Shown here: one piece after another, positions 9,959 through 19,121 of the stretch | Layout of the letters: each line of letters begins with the position of its first letter | Numbering within the stretch: position 1 is the first letter of the stretch | Assembly (NCBI GenBank): GCA_034401795.1 | Contig: CM067363.1 | Span: 28,654,430-28,718,429 of the forward strand | Length of the DNA stretch: 64,000 nt | Reading direction: 5' to 3' | Origin: Chaetoderma sp. LZ-2023a | Taxonomy: Eukaryota > Mollusca > Caudofoveata > Chaetodermatida > Chaetodermatidae | Notes under the pieces: model-generated | Seen by the model: the letters and a program-made list of their open reading frames with translations, nothing else | Databases searched by the model: none | What the model was told of the DNA's origin: nothing | Translations under genes and position numbers: made by a program

Positions 9959-10380
9959 ACATATTCATGGTCATATCAGACAGTCAAACTTCAGAGAATA
10001 TATTATCACTTCGATATCCTCGAAGCAAGAGTTTGGGTTATTTATTGTCCAGTCTGGAAGCGACGGAAGACCACCGTCCCGAGCCACCATCTTTTACCCG
10101 AGTCAGATCAGGCCCAGATTATCGAGTATAAATATCGTCACCATCACCGTCGACGAGGCGAGCAGATAATCGTGCTACTGCATCTTTGATAATAGGTTGT
10201 CGCAGCAACCGTTGCATCATATTCTTATCAGAGGTGTGGTAGATATATTTCTAAATTAGACCCGAAGATCGAAAATCTTCAGTGGCTTCGCCGTGCCAGG
10301 ATTTATATATTCCAGGATTGGACACTGTGTGAACCGTGAGTACAATATATCAAAGTAACGACTGAGATAGACTGCCCAGA
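9959..10380 (+). other. Retroelement leader with small hairpins and candidate splice donor
   Basis: No ORF. It contains perfect short hairpins GGTTG/CAACC (10195-10210) and GAAGAT-CGAAA-ATCTTC (10264-10280), the kind of structure seen in packaging leaders, and a consensus donor GTGAGT at 10336-10341, 40 nt before the gag start codon. A donor here would allow a spliced env mRNA. These roles are inferred from position only. Confidence 0.45.
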
Positions 10381-11991
10381 ATGGCCCAACCACAAAACCC
10401 TACCAACCCGGGACTACCGCCAACTGACCGACAATTGAGACCCGACACAGTGGCAGCCATGCGGGAAATGGGGACGGCAATGGCGGGAGCCATAGTACAA
10501 GGCGGGGACCGACGCGAGACCGAGAGAATATAGAGGCGAGAAATCCGGGACGCTATAGAACGCATCCAACCCTGTGACGGAGTGGTACCGGAAGAGGTAC
10601 GAGAGTTTTTGGACGCCACAATGAGGGCGTGGGCGGCCAACGAAGGGCGACTTGAAGGCGTACCTGTCTACGTCGTTACCCGAGCAGCCCGGGGACCATT
10701 AGCACGGGCACTGGATGGATTCCTTGCGGGGAAGGCAAGGGAGGACGTCACCTTCGAAGAGATGCGGCAATACGTCACACTAAATTTTATATCCGCAAAT
10801 GAAGGAGAGCGGATCAAATTCGATTTGGAGGGGACACATCAACGCCGATACGAGACAGTGGTCACGTTTAACAGACGGTATTTGGAGGCAAGCGTGCGCG
10901 CCTACCCTGAGGCGAACGCAGATAATCGCCGCTCCGTCCTGGGCATTTATTTACGTGCCCTGAACGATAAAAACTTAAGCAAACGCATCGTCCGGAAAAG
11001 GAGGACGACATTGGCGCGGGCCATCGAAATTGCCGAGGAGGAGGAGACCTGCAACGACCTGCTACGGGCAATGAAAATTGACGGCGGCAGGCGTGAAGAG
11101 CGGATGGAGATAGATATGTTGGAGCCAGCGGAGGAAAGAGAGGTGTGGAAAGTAGTGAGGGGGTTAAAAAGCCAAATGGCGCAGCAGGCTAAAATGATCG
11201 AGCAGCTGTGCGGGTTGGTGCAGGATTTGCAAGCAGCGCAAGAACGACCTAAACCGGCGGCCCAACGCGCTGCACCCACGCGAAAAACAGCAACCCCGCC
11301 ACCCAAGCAACTTAATCCGGGAGCGGGACGCAGATCGCCGAGAAGCGCCGCAAACATTACCTGCTACAATTGTGGACAAATCGGTCACTATAAAAGTGAC
11401 TGCCGTCAGGCAGTGCAACCAACCGCACGACGACTACAACCGCGACCACAGCCCCGACCACAACGGCCACCCATGACCTGTTCCCAGTGCGGGAGAGAAG
11501 GACACATGGCCCAGAATTGTTTTGGGGTATACATGACCCGACAGACGACTCCGACCGTAACGACGAAATGTTTTGGGTGTAATCAGAATGGACACTTCGT
11601 TAAGGATTGTCCGCATGGCGTGCGCGGCCAGCGCAGAGAACCACCGACCGGACAGATAGATCGACCGTTGGAACGACGAGCGGTGAAGCGTCCACGTGAA
11701 GAAGAGAATTGGGACATGGAAATCGACGCAATAAACGACCGACAGACGAACGTACGAACGACGCCACGAGAATGTTCCCGCAACTACAGAAAGGACATAA
11801 ACAATCAGATGCGCGTGGGAGAAGATTATATTGATCGTGACGGTTTTATTTTAACGAGTGAAAATACCGATGCACATGGCCGTTATTCAGACGGTATCAG
11901 AAATAATGCATCGAATCATAGGCACAGTTACGCCGAAGTGGTTAATGGACGAAGGAGCCCGGGAAACGACGACGGAGAGAGCCGTTGGTGA
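10381..11991 (+). CDS. gag: Gag polyprotein, interrupted by one amber codon
   Basis: Structural polyprotein that would form the intracellular particle and bind genomic RNA. The start is the ATG at 10381, with A at -3 and G at +4. The frame runs to TGA 11989-11991 (537 codons) but has TAG at 10531-10533, codon 51. Downstream of it the frame is open; the next in-frame ATG is at 10621. The N-terminus is Pro/Gln-rich, followed by a largely helical capsid-like region and a Lys/Arg-rich linker. Three CCHC zinc knuckles (C-x2-C-x4-H-x4-C) lie at codons 328-341, 367-380 and 397-410. Pol follows in the -1 frame through a 46-nt overlap. The amber may be a recent mutation or, less likely, a readthrough site. 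Confidence 0.88.
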
Positions 11992-14900
11992 GATCACCGA
12001 CCGAGCGGTTCTTAATCCGTCTTCGTATAGATAAAAACGATCCAACGGATCAGGGTGAGTACCCGCATGCCTTGGTGGATACTGGTGCTAGCACATCCTT
12101 GATTCGTAAAGATATATGGCGTAGCATGTTGGATGCTAGGCCATTGAAAAGAGCAAAAACGCTCTTAGCTGTAAATGGTTCCCCGATAAAACTTTTGAGG
12201 GAAACACAAGTAAAATTCAAGAACGCCCGACCCATCCCTAGTACGATTGTGGCCAGAATGAGGCATGAATGTTTACTTGGAGCGGACGCTTTGCACCTGG
12301 GAAATGCAAAGATTGACTATCAGGCCAAAATTGTAGTATGGTTTGGCCAGATATATCCCTTTAGATATCCCTATAGGGAACAGACAAATTACGTCCATGC
12401 AAGTTGTAAGGAAACGACCGGATATAAAGATATCGACAAAGTCATGGCAGACTTTGCGGATATTTTTGATACGGCTCGTCCAAATACTTTAGGATTGGTT
12501 CCCAAAGTCAAGTGTACGGTACCGACAGGGGATGCCTATCCTATTAGGCAGAAAGTGTACCATCTACCGCTAGCCAAGCAATATATAGTCAAGAATCAAG
12601 TGGCTGAGATGCTGGCAGCGGGCGTCATAAGACCGTCGTCATCCCCATGGGCGTCACCCATTACGTTGATCCCTAAGAAGGACGGGGGGACGAGATTTTG
12701 CATTGACTATAGGAAATTGAACTCCGTTTGTCGTAAGGATAGCTATCCTTTGCGGAATATATCAGACATTTTTGATTCTATGGGCGGCGCTACGATATTT
12801 TCGACTATGGACTTGAAGTCTGGCTATTGGCAGATACCAAAGGACAGCCAAGACATAGCGAAAACAGCGTTCGTTTGCAGCCAAGGTTTGTTCGAATTTG
12901 TTCGGATGCCGTTCGGTTTTGCGAACTCAGGTGCCGTATTTCAGAGGGCAATGAACGATATTTTCCGAGAATTCGTGGGAAAATATTTGCATGTTTTTGT
13001 CGATGATGTAGTCATATATTCAAGAAATCCGGCTGAGCATGCACAGCATTTGCATACGGTTATGCGTAGAATTCGAGAATATAATTTGCAAGTGAAAAAA
13101 TCTAAATGCGATTTCGCCCAACCATCAGTTGATTTAGGATATCGTATTTCAGCACAGGGAGTGGCTCCTCAGGTCCAGAAGGTCAAGGTCATAAGAGAAA
13201 TGTCACCGCCACGCGACGTGGGTGAGGTGAGAAGTTTCCTGGGCGCTACAGGGTATTACCGCTCTTGTGTGCAAGGCTATGCCGAAATTGCTAAGCCTTT
13301 GATAGAATTGACTAAGAAATATAAACGTTTTGAATGGGGTCAGGAGGAACAGCAAGCGTTTAAGAAATTGCAAAACTTGCTGTGTAGTGAGACGGTTCTC
13401 ACATATCCAAATTTGAATGCTCCATATAAGTTATATACTGATGCGTCTAGCTATGCGATAGGTGCGATACTGGTACAGGTAGATGACAAGGGTATTGAGC
13501 GGGTAATTCAGTATGTTAGCTCTACTCTTAAAGACAGTCAGTTGAATTGGCCTGTGATAGAAAAGGAAGCTTATGCGGTAATATACGCGCTAAAGAAGCT
13601 TAGACCTTATCTATTTGGCGCGCAGTTTACCGTGTATACCGACCACAAACCCCTAAAGAGTTTGTTTGTGGGCGAAGTTAAAAACACGAAAGTGCAGCGC
13701 TGGGCGGTACTGATTGCCGAGTACGGATGTAAGATTGAATACATCCAAGGCTCGAAGAATATTCGAGCGGACATGTTGTCCAGATTACGTCGTCCGGTGG
13801 AAGTCGCGACGTTGGATACGGGCGACTTTGTAATACCAGACGTCGACGAGGGAGTATTACCTCACGTCCCTCTGGAAGCGTTCGACATACCATGTGACGA
13901 ATTGTGTGCCGAGCAGACCAAGGAATACCCGGAGTTGTTCAAGTACACCCCGGAGGAGTACATGGTCAAGAACGGTATTTTATATTCTTTAATTACGCCT
14001 TCAGCATTGGACGCTGAGTACCTCAGAATTGTCTTACCCACCCTGTTCCGTGAGAAAGTGCTCCGGATGGCTCATGAACGAGCTGGTCACCAAGGTCTGC
14101 TGAAGACCATCGGCATGGTAAGAGATTCGTTTGTATGGACGTCTTTAAGAAAAGACATAATTCGTATGCTTGAAACGTGTACGAAGTGCCAGGTCAACCG
14201 ACCTGTCACTACCCGACCCAGGTATAGTGAAATGCCCATGGCCAATTATCCGGGTCAGATAATTGGAATGGATTTGATCGGTCCACTATTAGAATCGGGT
14301 AAGGGTAACGTATATATCATGACGGTGATTGATCACTGTTCTGCGTGGGCAGAAGCATATCCAATCGCTGCAAAAACATCTCAAAATGTGGAAGAAAAAT
14401 TCTTCAACGAGTATATCGCGCGTCATGGTGTCCCTGAGATTGTAATAACCGATCAGGGTAAAGAATTTTGTTCCCATTCTCTGGAGGAGCGGTTTGAGGA
14501 ACACGGTATCGACCATAGACGGTCTAGCCCATACCATCCGCAGACCAATGGACGTACCGAGAGATTCAACCGCACTCTTAAGGAGTTGATCCAGAAAGGG
14601 GTGAACAACGCCTCGCGGGCGTGGGAAGACGAGTTGGGAGCAGCTTTGACAGCGTACCGCAGTACTCGTCATGCGACGACCGGATATACGCCATTTTATT
14701 TGACGTATGTGCGACGGGCGAGATTGCCAATAGCCGTTCCAATCGATGCGTCGCAAGACCTTGGTGAGAGACTAACGTATCTCAACAACGCCTTGCTACG
14801 TGCTCGGGAGGGAACAGCTAGATCTCGAGAGATTCACAGGGAACAGGTTAATAAGCGTGCGAACGCTGGTGAGTTTAAAGTGGGGGATTCGGTGGTCGTC

Positions 14901-15059
14901 AAAGCTGAAGAGAGGATGAAATTGACCTCTCGCAGTGACCCCGAGTATGAGATCTTCAAAATTAACGGACCTGTGGCCCATGTCCGCCATCAAAGGTCCG
15001 GGAGAATGCGTGTGCTTAATATATGTAAGCTGCGCGTAGTCGACTCGGAAATGTGCTGA
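11946..15059 (+). CDS. pol: Pol polyprotein (PR-RT-RNase H-IN), -1 frame
   Basis: Replication polyprotein. The frame opens at 11946 after TAA 11943-11945 and has no ATG near its start, so expression by -1 frameshift from gag is expected. Numbering from 11985: protease DTGA at 32-35 with a LLGAD flap at 98-101 region; RT IPKKDGG at 229, FSTMDLKSG with Asp276, and catalytic FVDD at 338-341; RNase H Asp486-Glu526-Asp553-Asp596; integrase zinc finger His697/His702/Cys732/Cys735; integrase core Asp763, Asp823, Glu859 (35 residues between the last two). No chromodomain; a basic C-terminal domain ends at TGA 15057-15059. All catalytic residues are present and I see no frameshift. About 1037 codons is normal for the family. 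Confidence 0.96.
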   Translation, partial: WTKEPGKRRRREPLVRSPTERFLIRLRIDKNDPTDQGEYPHALVDTGASTSLIRKDIWRSMLDARPLKRAKTLLAVNGSPIKLLRETQVKFKNARPIPSTIVARMRHECLLGADALHLGNAKIDYQAKIVVWFGQIYPFRYPYREQTNYVHASCKETTGYKDIDKVMADFADIFDTARPNTLGLVPKVKCTVPTGDAYPIRQKVYHLPLAKQYIVKNQVAEMLAAGVIRPSSSPWASPITLIPKKDGGTRFCIDYRKLNSVCRKDSYPLRNISDIFDSMGGATIFSTMDLKSGYWQIPKDSQDIAKTAFVCSQGLFEFVRMPFGFANSGAVFQRAMNDIFREFVGKYLHVFVDDVVIYSRNPAEHAQHLHTVMRRIREYNLQVKKSKCDFAQPSVDLGYRISAQGVAPQVQKVKVIREMSPPRDVGEVRSFLGATGYYRSCVQGYAEIAKPLIELTKKYKRFEWGQEEQQAFKKLQNLLCSETVLTYPNLNAPYKLYTDASSYAIGAILVQVDDKGIERVIQYVSSTLKDSQLNWPVIEKEAYAVIYALKKLRPYLFGAQFTVYTDHKPLKSLFVGEVKNTKVQRWAVLIAEYGCKIEYIQGSKNIRADMLSRLRRPVEVATLDTGDFVIPDVDEGVLPHVPLEAFDIPCDELCAEQTKEYPELFKYTPEEYMVKNGILYSLITPSALDAEYLRIVLPTLFREKVLRMAHERAGHQGLLKTIGMVRDSFVWTSLRKDIIRMLETCTKCQVNRPVTTRPRYSEMPMANYPGQIIGMDLIGPLLESGKGNVYIMTVIDHCSAWAEAYPIAAKTSQNVEEKFFNEYIARHGVPEIVITDQGKEFCSHSLEERFEEHGIDHRRSSPYHPQTNGRTERFNRTLKELIQKGVNNASRAWEDELGAALTAYRSTRHATTGYTPFYLTYVRRARLPIAVPIDASQDLGERLTYLNNALLRAREGTARSREIHREQVNKRANAGEFKVGDSVVVKAEERMKLTSRSDPEYEIFKINGPVAHVRHQRSGRMRVLNICKLRVVDSEMC
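11961..12013 (+). promoter_or_regulatory. Candidate -1 ribosomal frameshift signal
   Basis: Slippery heptamer G GGA AAC at 11961-11967 in the gag frame, matching the X XXY YYZ rule and the type used by some retroviral gag-pro junctions. It lies inside the 46-nt gag/pol overlap. After a 9-nt spacer, GAGAGCCG (11977-11984) can pair with CGGTTCTT (12006-12013), enclosing a smaller GGTG-AGAT-CACC hairpin (11987-11998). The shift direction agrees with the pol frame. Confidence 0.75.
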
Positions 15060-15590
15060 GACGGGGTGCAACCACGCCCCATTCGTAACCATACCAAGGG
15101 GACGAAAGCTAGCCATCACCCCAGGGCGATGTTGCCCGAGCCAGAACCAATGGTCACCGACGCCGATACGACACCCCAGGCTCGTAAGAAGCGGCCAGCT
15201 TCGGATATAGAGCCAGAGGTGCGTACAGGGGGTAAGAGGGTTGACCGGAAAAGGGTGCAACCCAGTACGAATCGCAGTCGAAACCATGAGTCACCAAGTG
15301 ACGTCATCGAAACTCCTAGGCACATGGTGATTGATGCTCCTGAACCAATGGAGACGCTTCCATCGCATCCTTATATGCTGAGCAAGCGCAGACATACACA
15401 GGATGACGATTTTGACAGCAAGCAACTCCGGCTGGATATGAAGCGGAAACACGGGCATAGGCAGGAGGACGAAGAGGGTAACAAGCGACTCCGTATTGGC
15501 ATAGTAGACTCCGCCCTTTACGATGACGTGCTATACGCTGATTTCATCAGTCGTATAAATGCCGTTATTCGGCGGCACAGCCGCCAGTAG
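15060..15590 (+). CDS. Extra basic ORF, in frame with pol after one UGA
   Basis: Follows the pol stop in the same frame with no further stop until TAG 15588-15590 (176 codons). The first ATG is at 15129, which would give 153 residues. The product is hydrophilic and rich in Arg, Lys, Glu and Asp, with nuclear-localisation-like runs (RKKRP-type near the start, KRVDRKR, and KRKHGHRQ-type later). No zinc finger, membrane segment or known domain recognised. It could be a C-terminal tail of Pol split by a nonsense change, a readthrough extension, or a separate accessory protein. The open 176 codons argue for recent selection. Confidence 0.6.
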   Translation, partial: DGVQPRPIRNHTKGTKASHHPRAMLPEPEPMVTDADTTPQARKKRPASDIEPEVRTGGKRVDRKRVQPSTNRSRNHESPSDVIETPRHMVIDAPEPMETLPSHPYMLSKRRHTQDDDFDSKQLRLDMKRKHGHRQEDEEGNKRLRIGIVDSALYDDVLYADFISRINAVIRRHSRQ

Positions 15591-15744
15591 TGTGTATTGT
15601 ATCGCTATACTATAACATCGCGAATAGCCGATACGTAAAGTATCATAACAATTAAAACTAAATTCGTTCACAAGATACAAAAATGTATTCGTTTAAATTG
15701 TGAGTTTTAGCTTTGTACCAGTAAGCATCACAGAGCGTGGAATC
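15591..15744 (+). other. Pol-env spacer with candidate env splice acceptor
   Basis: Contains a small hairpin GATAC-GTAAA-GTATC (15630-15644) and CTTTGTACCAG ending at 15721, a possible splice acceptor 24 nt before the env ATG. The pyrimidine tract is weak. Pairing with the donor at 10336 is inferred from how gypsy-type env messages are made. Confidence 0.35.
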
Positions 15745-17676
15745 ATGTATATTTTACGATTAAGTATGGTGGTAACCCTAGTATGTTTAATAAACGGATT
15801 GTGTAAGACGTCTAGTGTACATAGATTACCAAACGGGGTAATGACAACTAAACCAGAGGATATATCCATTATCCGGGCTGAATGGACCGTAGTGGTGTCT
15901 ATTGACCACCCTTATTTACCTCCCCAATTTCTTGAACGATTAGCGCAGTTTCGTGCTCTGATTGTGGACATCGGTCAAAAGACTTCGTTAAGCAGTCAAG
16001 ACATTTTTGGTTTACAACATCGTGTTAACAACATTAAGAAAACCGCTGTTGAGACACATCAAACTATGGTGCGTAAGGACAGTATACGACGCAAACGTGG
16101 TTTGTTTAACTTTGTCGGGGATATCGCCTCGTCTCTATTTGGTACCGCTACCTCTGGTGATATAGATGCAATTAAGGAGGTGGTTGAGGTTGCTTCAAGG
16201 AACGTAAATCGTTTGGTACATTTCTCCAACAAACTAGCCTCTTACGTGAAACTGGCATTCGTAGGCATCAATACCAACGTTAACCGTATCAACGAAATTA
16301 CCACCGGCCTAGTGGAATTAACTAGGAATGTGAGCAATATATTTAAAGCGCACGCCGCCCGACAAGCCAATTTGTACGCTTTAGTACGGCTTGGGCATAT
16401 TATTGACTCTGCCGAGAGTGTGGTATATAGTTACCAGAAGGCAGCAGCACGATTTCATAGACAAACTGCGTCCCTAGAGTTAGGAAGACTAACCGAGGAA
16501 ATATTCGGTCCCGCCGATCTGACATCAGTATCAGAACACGTCAGAGTAGGGAACCAGCTGATACGTCCGTACCAGTGGTACTACCGGAATGTGATAGTTT
16601 GCCCGTGGTGGGAGAACGACAATATGTTACACTACGTGGCGACGTTGCCGTTGATAGACGATGGCAATTATATAGAGTACGGTTTGCATTCATGGCCCGA
16701 ACCGTTAGCTACCGCGGGGTATTACGTGCAAATAGTGGTAGGCCGGACTAGCATTGGTCTCCATACAAAGACTGGATGGTACTTCACGACGTCTGGGTGT
16801 CGCGGTACCGGTCCTAGAGTATGTCAGGGACAGTTAGAGGTCGATAAGACCCACGTGCCCTGCATAGTGAGCCTGTTAACAAACACCACCGATGGTACGT
16901 GTAGCGTGCATCTTTCGGAATCCAACGTAACCGCTAGCAAATTATTCGCCCATAAGAAAGTAGGCGTTGTGTTGCAAACGTTCGGTGAAACAATGGATGT
17001 ACACTGCGACGGACGACTGACCGACGAGTGTGTGGTGAGTAATGGAGTGTATGCACTAATGTCGGGTGAATGTGGCTATAGTGGAAAGGGCTGGCGATTC
17101 GAGCCTGTTGCGTCTTACAGTCGGACGTACACTCGGGTTAGCCTGGCCATCGACATGCCCCAATTGGATGTGACCGGAATTCTTAACCAGTCCGTGATTG
17201 TGAATCATTTGAAAATGCAACCATGGAACCAGTTACAAAAGTCCAAGTATGTGCCGCTAGCACCGTTATCCATGATCGACTCAGTGGCGGTCGATGGCAT
17301 TGGGGTACGCTCTTTTGTATCATATTCAACGAGTTCCTTCGTAGTTGTGTTAGTAATTGTGCTTATTTTATACAAATGTGGCATGTTATCACGCATGTGG
17401 AATGCGCTTAAATGCGAGCCACGTGCGGCCCATAAATGCAAGCCACATGCGGCCCATAGTAGTGAATCGCATAGCATTGCATCAACTGTTCAGACCCAGC
17501 AGCCCCGGAGACCTGCAGCTCTACTGGAGCCGCTGCTGCTGGCAGCCGGGTCGTCGCCTAATGCTAATGCCAGGACTGAAATCGACCCGACGGCTGCCGA
17601 CTGGATAGAAATGGAGACGTACGTTGACATGGTGGATCCTAACGTGAGCATAGACCGCTTGGAGGTATCACCGTGA
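15745..17676 (+). CDS. env: Envelope glycoprotein, errantivirus/F-protein-like
   Basis: Membrane fusion glycoprotein. The open frame extends upstream to 15700, but the first ATG is at 15745 and starts a hydrophobic signal peptide (MYILRLSMVVTLVCL), giving 643 residues. A furin-type RRKR at 16087-16098 separates a short N-terminal subunit of about 118 residues from a long C-terminal one, whose first residues (GLFNFVGDIASSLFG) look like the fusion-peptide region of the insect errantivirus/baculovirus F group. A heptad-like helical region follows. The ectodomain has many cysteines and N-glycosylation sequons (for example NVS, NTT, NVT, NQS). One transmembrane segment lies at about 17332-17382, followed by a tail of about 95 residues. 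The frame is intact. Family placement rests on this architecture, not on a search. Confidence 0.9.
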   Translation: MYILRLSMVVTLVCLINGLCKTSSVHRLPNGVMTTKPEDISIIRAEWTVVVSIDHPYLPPQFLERLAQFRALIVDIGQKTSLSSQDIFGLQHRVNNIKKTAVETHQTMVRKDSIRRKRGLFNFVGDIASSLFGTATSGDIDAIKEVVEVASRNVNRLVHFSNKLASYVKLAFVGINTNVNRINEITTGLVELTRNVSNIFKAHAARQANLYALVRLGHIIDSAESVVYSYQKAAARFHRQTASLELGRLTEEIFGPADLTSVSEHVRVGNQLIRPYQWYYRNVIVCPWWENDNMLHYVATLPLIDDGNYIEYGLHSWPEPLATAGYYVQIVVGRTSIGLHTKTGWYFTTSGCRGTGPRVCQGQLEVDKTHVPCIVSLLTNTTDGTCSVHLSESNVTASKLFAHKKVGVVLQTFGETMDVHCDGRLTDECVVSNGVYALMSGECGYSGKGWRFEPVASYSRTYTRVSLAIDMPQLDVTGILNQSVIVNHLKMQPWNQLQKSKYVPLAPLSMIDSVAVDGIGVRSFVSYSTSSFVVVLVIVLILYKCGMLSRMWNALKCEPRAAHKCKPHAAHSSESHSIASTVQTQQPRRPAALLEPLLLAAGSSPNANARTEIDPTAADWIEMETYVDMVDPNVSIDRLEVSP

Positions 17677-18221
17677 CATTTTGGCACTAACTTTATTGGT
17701 GACTATTAATAATTGTGGCACGAACTTTATCATGATACCATACTGTGTACTGTTTTGTTTAAATAGGAAAAATTCACATGATCTGTAATGATATTTGCAC
17801 TGTAGGATTAAGGACTGACATTTATGGTGACGTCGTCACGATTAGATGGCGTCATTAGAACAATTGATTGTGGTGTATTATACTATTGTATTGCTTGATT
17901 AATCGTATTGTTTTCTATGTTAAGTTACGCGTGGATCGAGGTTATCGACCACGGTTTAATGATGCTATTAATGTGTTTCCGGGGATGGTAATTTCAGCCC
18001 GATATTCCATTACCCGGACAAGTTTGCATTTTGTATAGAATTATGCTGTTTTCCTATGTTTCCGGGGACAGTCGATTGCGCCCGATATTCCGTTACCCGG
18101 ACATGTTTAGTTAACATTGTTGGAGTTAAGATATGATGTAGTCGGATGTATGACATGGTCTGGAGGACTCTGGTAGGGCGTGGTTTAGGTTCTGGATGGT
18201 GCACAACGAGTTAATTATCAC
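17677..18221 (+). other. Retroelement 3' untranslated region with direct repeats
   Basis: No ORF. It contains two copies of a 52-53-bp repeat (17973-18025 and 18057-18108), each holding the inverted pair TCCGGG...CCCGGA and so able to fold, with TTTCCGGGGA and GATATTCCRTTACCCGGACA the conserved parts. Between and around them it is AT-rich. Confidence 0.75.
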
Positions 18222-18241
18222 TCTCTTTAGGCCTAAAGAGA
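18222..18241. other. Perfect 20-bp palindrome before the polypurine tract
   Basis: TCTCTTTAGGCCTAAAGAGA, a perfect inverted repeat with a central AGGCCT, 19 nt before the purine tract. Role unknown. Confidence 0.85.
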
Positions 18242-18260
18242 CGGCTAATTAAGTTCGGTT

Positions 18261-18270
18261 GAGGGGCATG
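18261..18270 (+). other. Polypurine tract
   Basis: GAGGGGCATG directly abuts the TGTAG start of the 3' LTR. The GAGGGG run followed by ATG/TG is the usual layout for plus-strand priming in this group, though the tract is short and has one pyrimidine. Confidence 0.6.
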
Positions 18271-19121
18271 TGTAGATATGGGATTGTCTTGTGGGAAGTC
18301 ATGACCCCGCTGGACATCTTATATGTACGAGTAAGTCCCGAGTAAAAATTCAAAATTCAGATGTGAATACCAGGCGAGCTAATAGACTATGTCACCATGT
18401 ATATTAAGATGTACCGATCAGCGGTTACTAGCAATGATCATCATCATCTATACTTAGATGCATTACCAGCATCTTATTATTTGGATATATATTTATTATT
18501 TGGCTATATATTATTAGCACTGGATAACTGGTACCGTCCATAGCGTCCTTGTAAGAGGAATACGTACATTATCAGCGTGGGATATGCATACATTGTCAGA
18601 CGGTGTACGTACATTATCAAAATTGGCAAGATGATTAGCGTCTAGCCGGAATCAGATGAAATATGACATACGGAAGCAGTTAGTTACAATGGCGATCTAT
18701 ATTCTCACGAAAGCTTGAGAAAATGAACCGAGAAGTAAACAATCAGGATAAGGAGAATGGTAACTTGTTTACCGATCATTCGTCATTTGGACAGATTCAT
18801 AAGCAGTAGCCGAAAAGTAATCACTCAAGACTAAGAAGAATGGTAACTTGTTTACCGGTCATTCGTCATTCTGACAGATTCATAGATGTTAGGTACACAA
18901 ATCGAAACTTGTCATCAAACCCATCATTCGTCACTCTGACAGATTCATGGATGTTGGGTACACAAATCAAAACTTGTCATCAAACCCATCATTCGTCATT
19001 CTGACAGATTCATGGATGTTGGGTACACAAATCGATACTTGGTATCAAACCGACCATTCGGCATTCGGACAGATTCATAGGCGTAGATACACAAATCGAG
19101 ACTTGTCGTCAAACAAGATAA
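18271..19121 (+). repeat. 3' LTR, truncated (851 bp of U3 only)
   Basis: Matches 8630-9480 without indels; I counted 7 substitutions. It stops right after the fourth 65-bp U3 repeat and lacks the TATA box, R and U5 (338 bp of the 5' LTR). Sequence after 19121 belongs to block Y. A transcript from the 5' LTR would have no matching R for strand transfer and no LTR polyadenylation signal. Confidence 0.9.

Larger units (their letters stand above)
8630..19121 (+). mobile_element. Env-bearing Ty3/gypsy (errantivirus-like) LTR retroelement, 3'-truncated
   Basis: Complete domain order LTR-PBS-gag-PR-RT-RH-IN-extra ORF-env-PPT-LTR, about 10.5 kb. The RT motifs, the HHCC plus DD35E integrase, the PR-RT-RH-IN order and the absence of a chromodomain place it in Metaviridae. 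The env with a basic cleavage site followed by a fusion-peptide-like segment is the errantivirus arrangement. The 5' flank (GGAAGATAACAACATAT) and 3' flank (CACTCAAATGTC) both match block Y, but about 100 bp present between them in Y3 are missing, together with the 3' LTR's R-U5. Any target duplication is therefore lost. It is an old genomic copy with a gag stop and no complete 3' LTR, so it is probably unable to move by itself. Confidence 0.93.

Noticed and set aside
11164..11418. Minus-strand ORFs inside gag
   Set aside because: GC-rich antisense frames opposite a clear zinc-knuckle Gag.
14289..15287. 155- and 163-codon minus-strand ORFs inside pol
   Set aside because: Antisense shadows of the pol and extra-ORF frames.
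15700..15744. Env start at GTG 15700
   Set aside because: Non-ATG; the ATG at 15745 begins the signal peptide directly.
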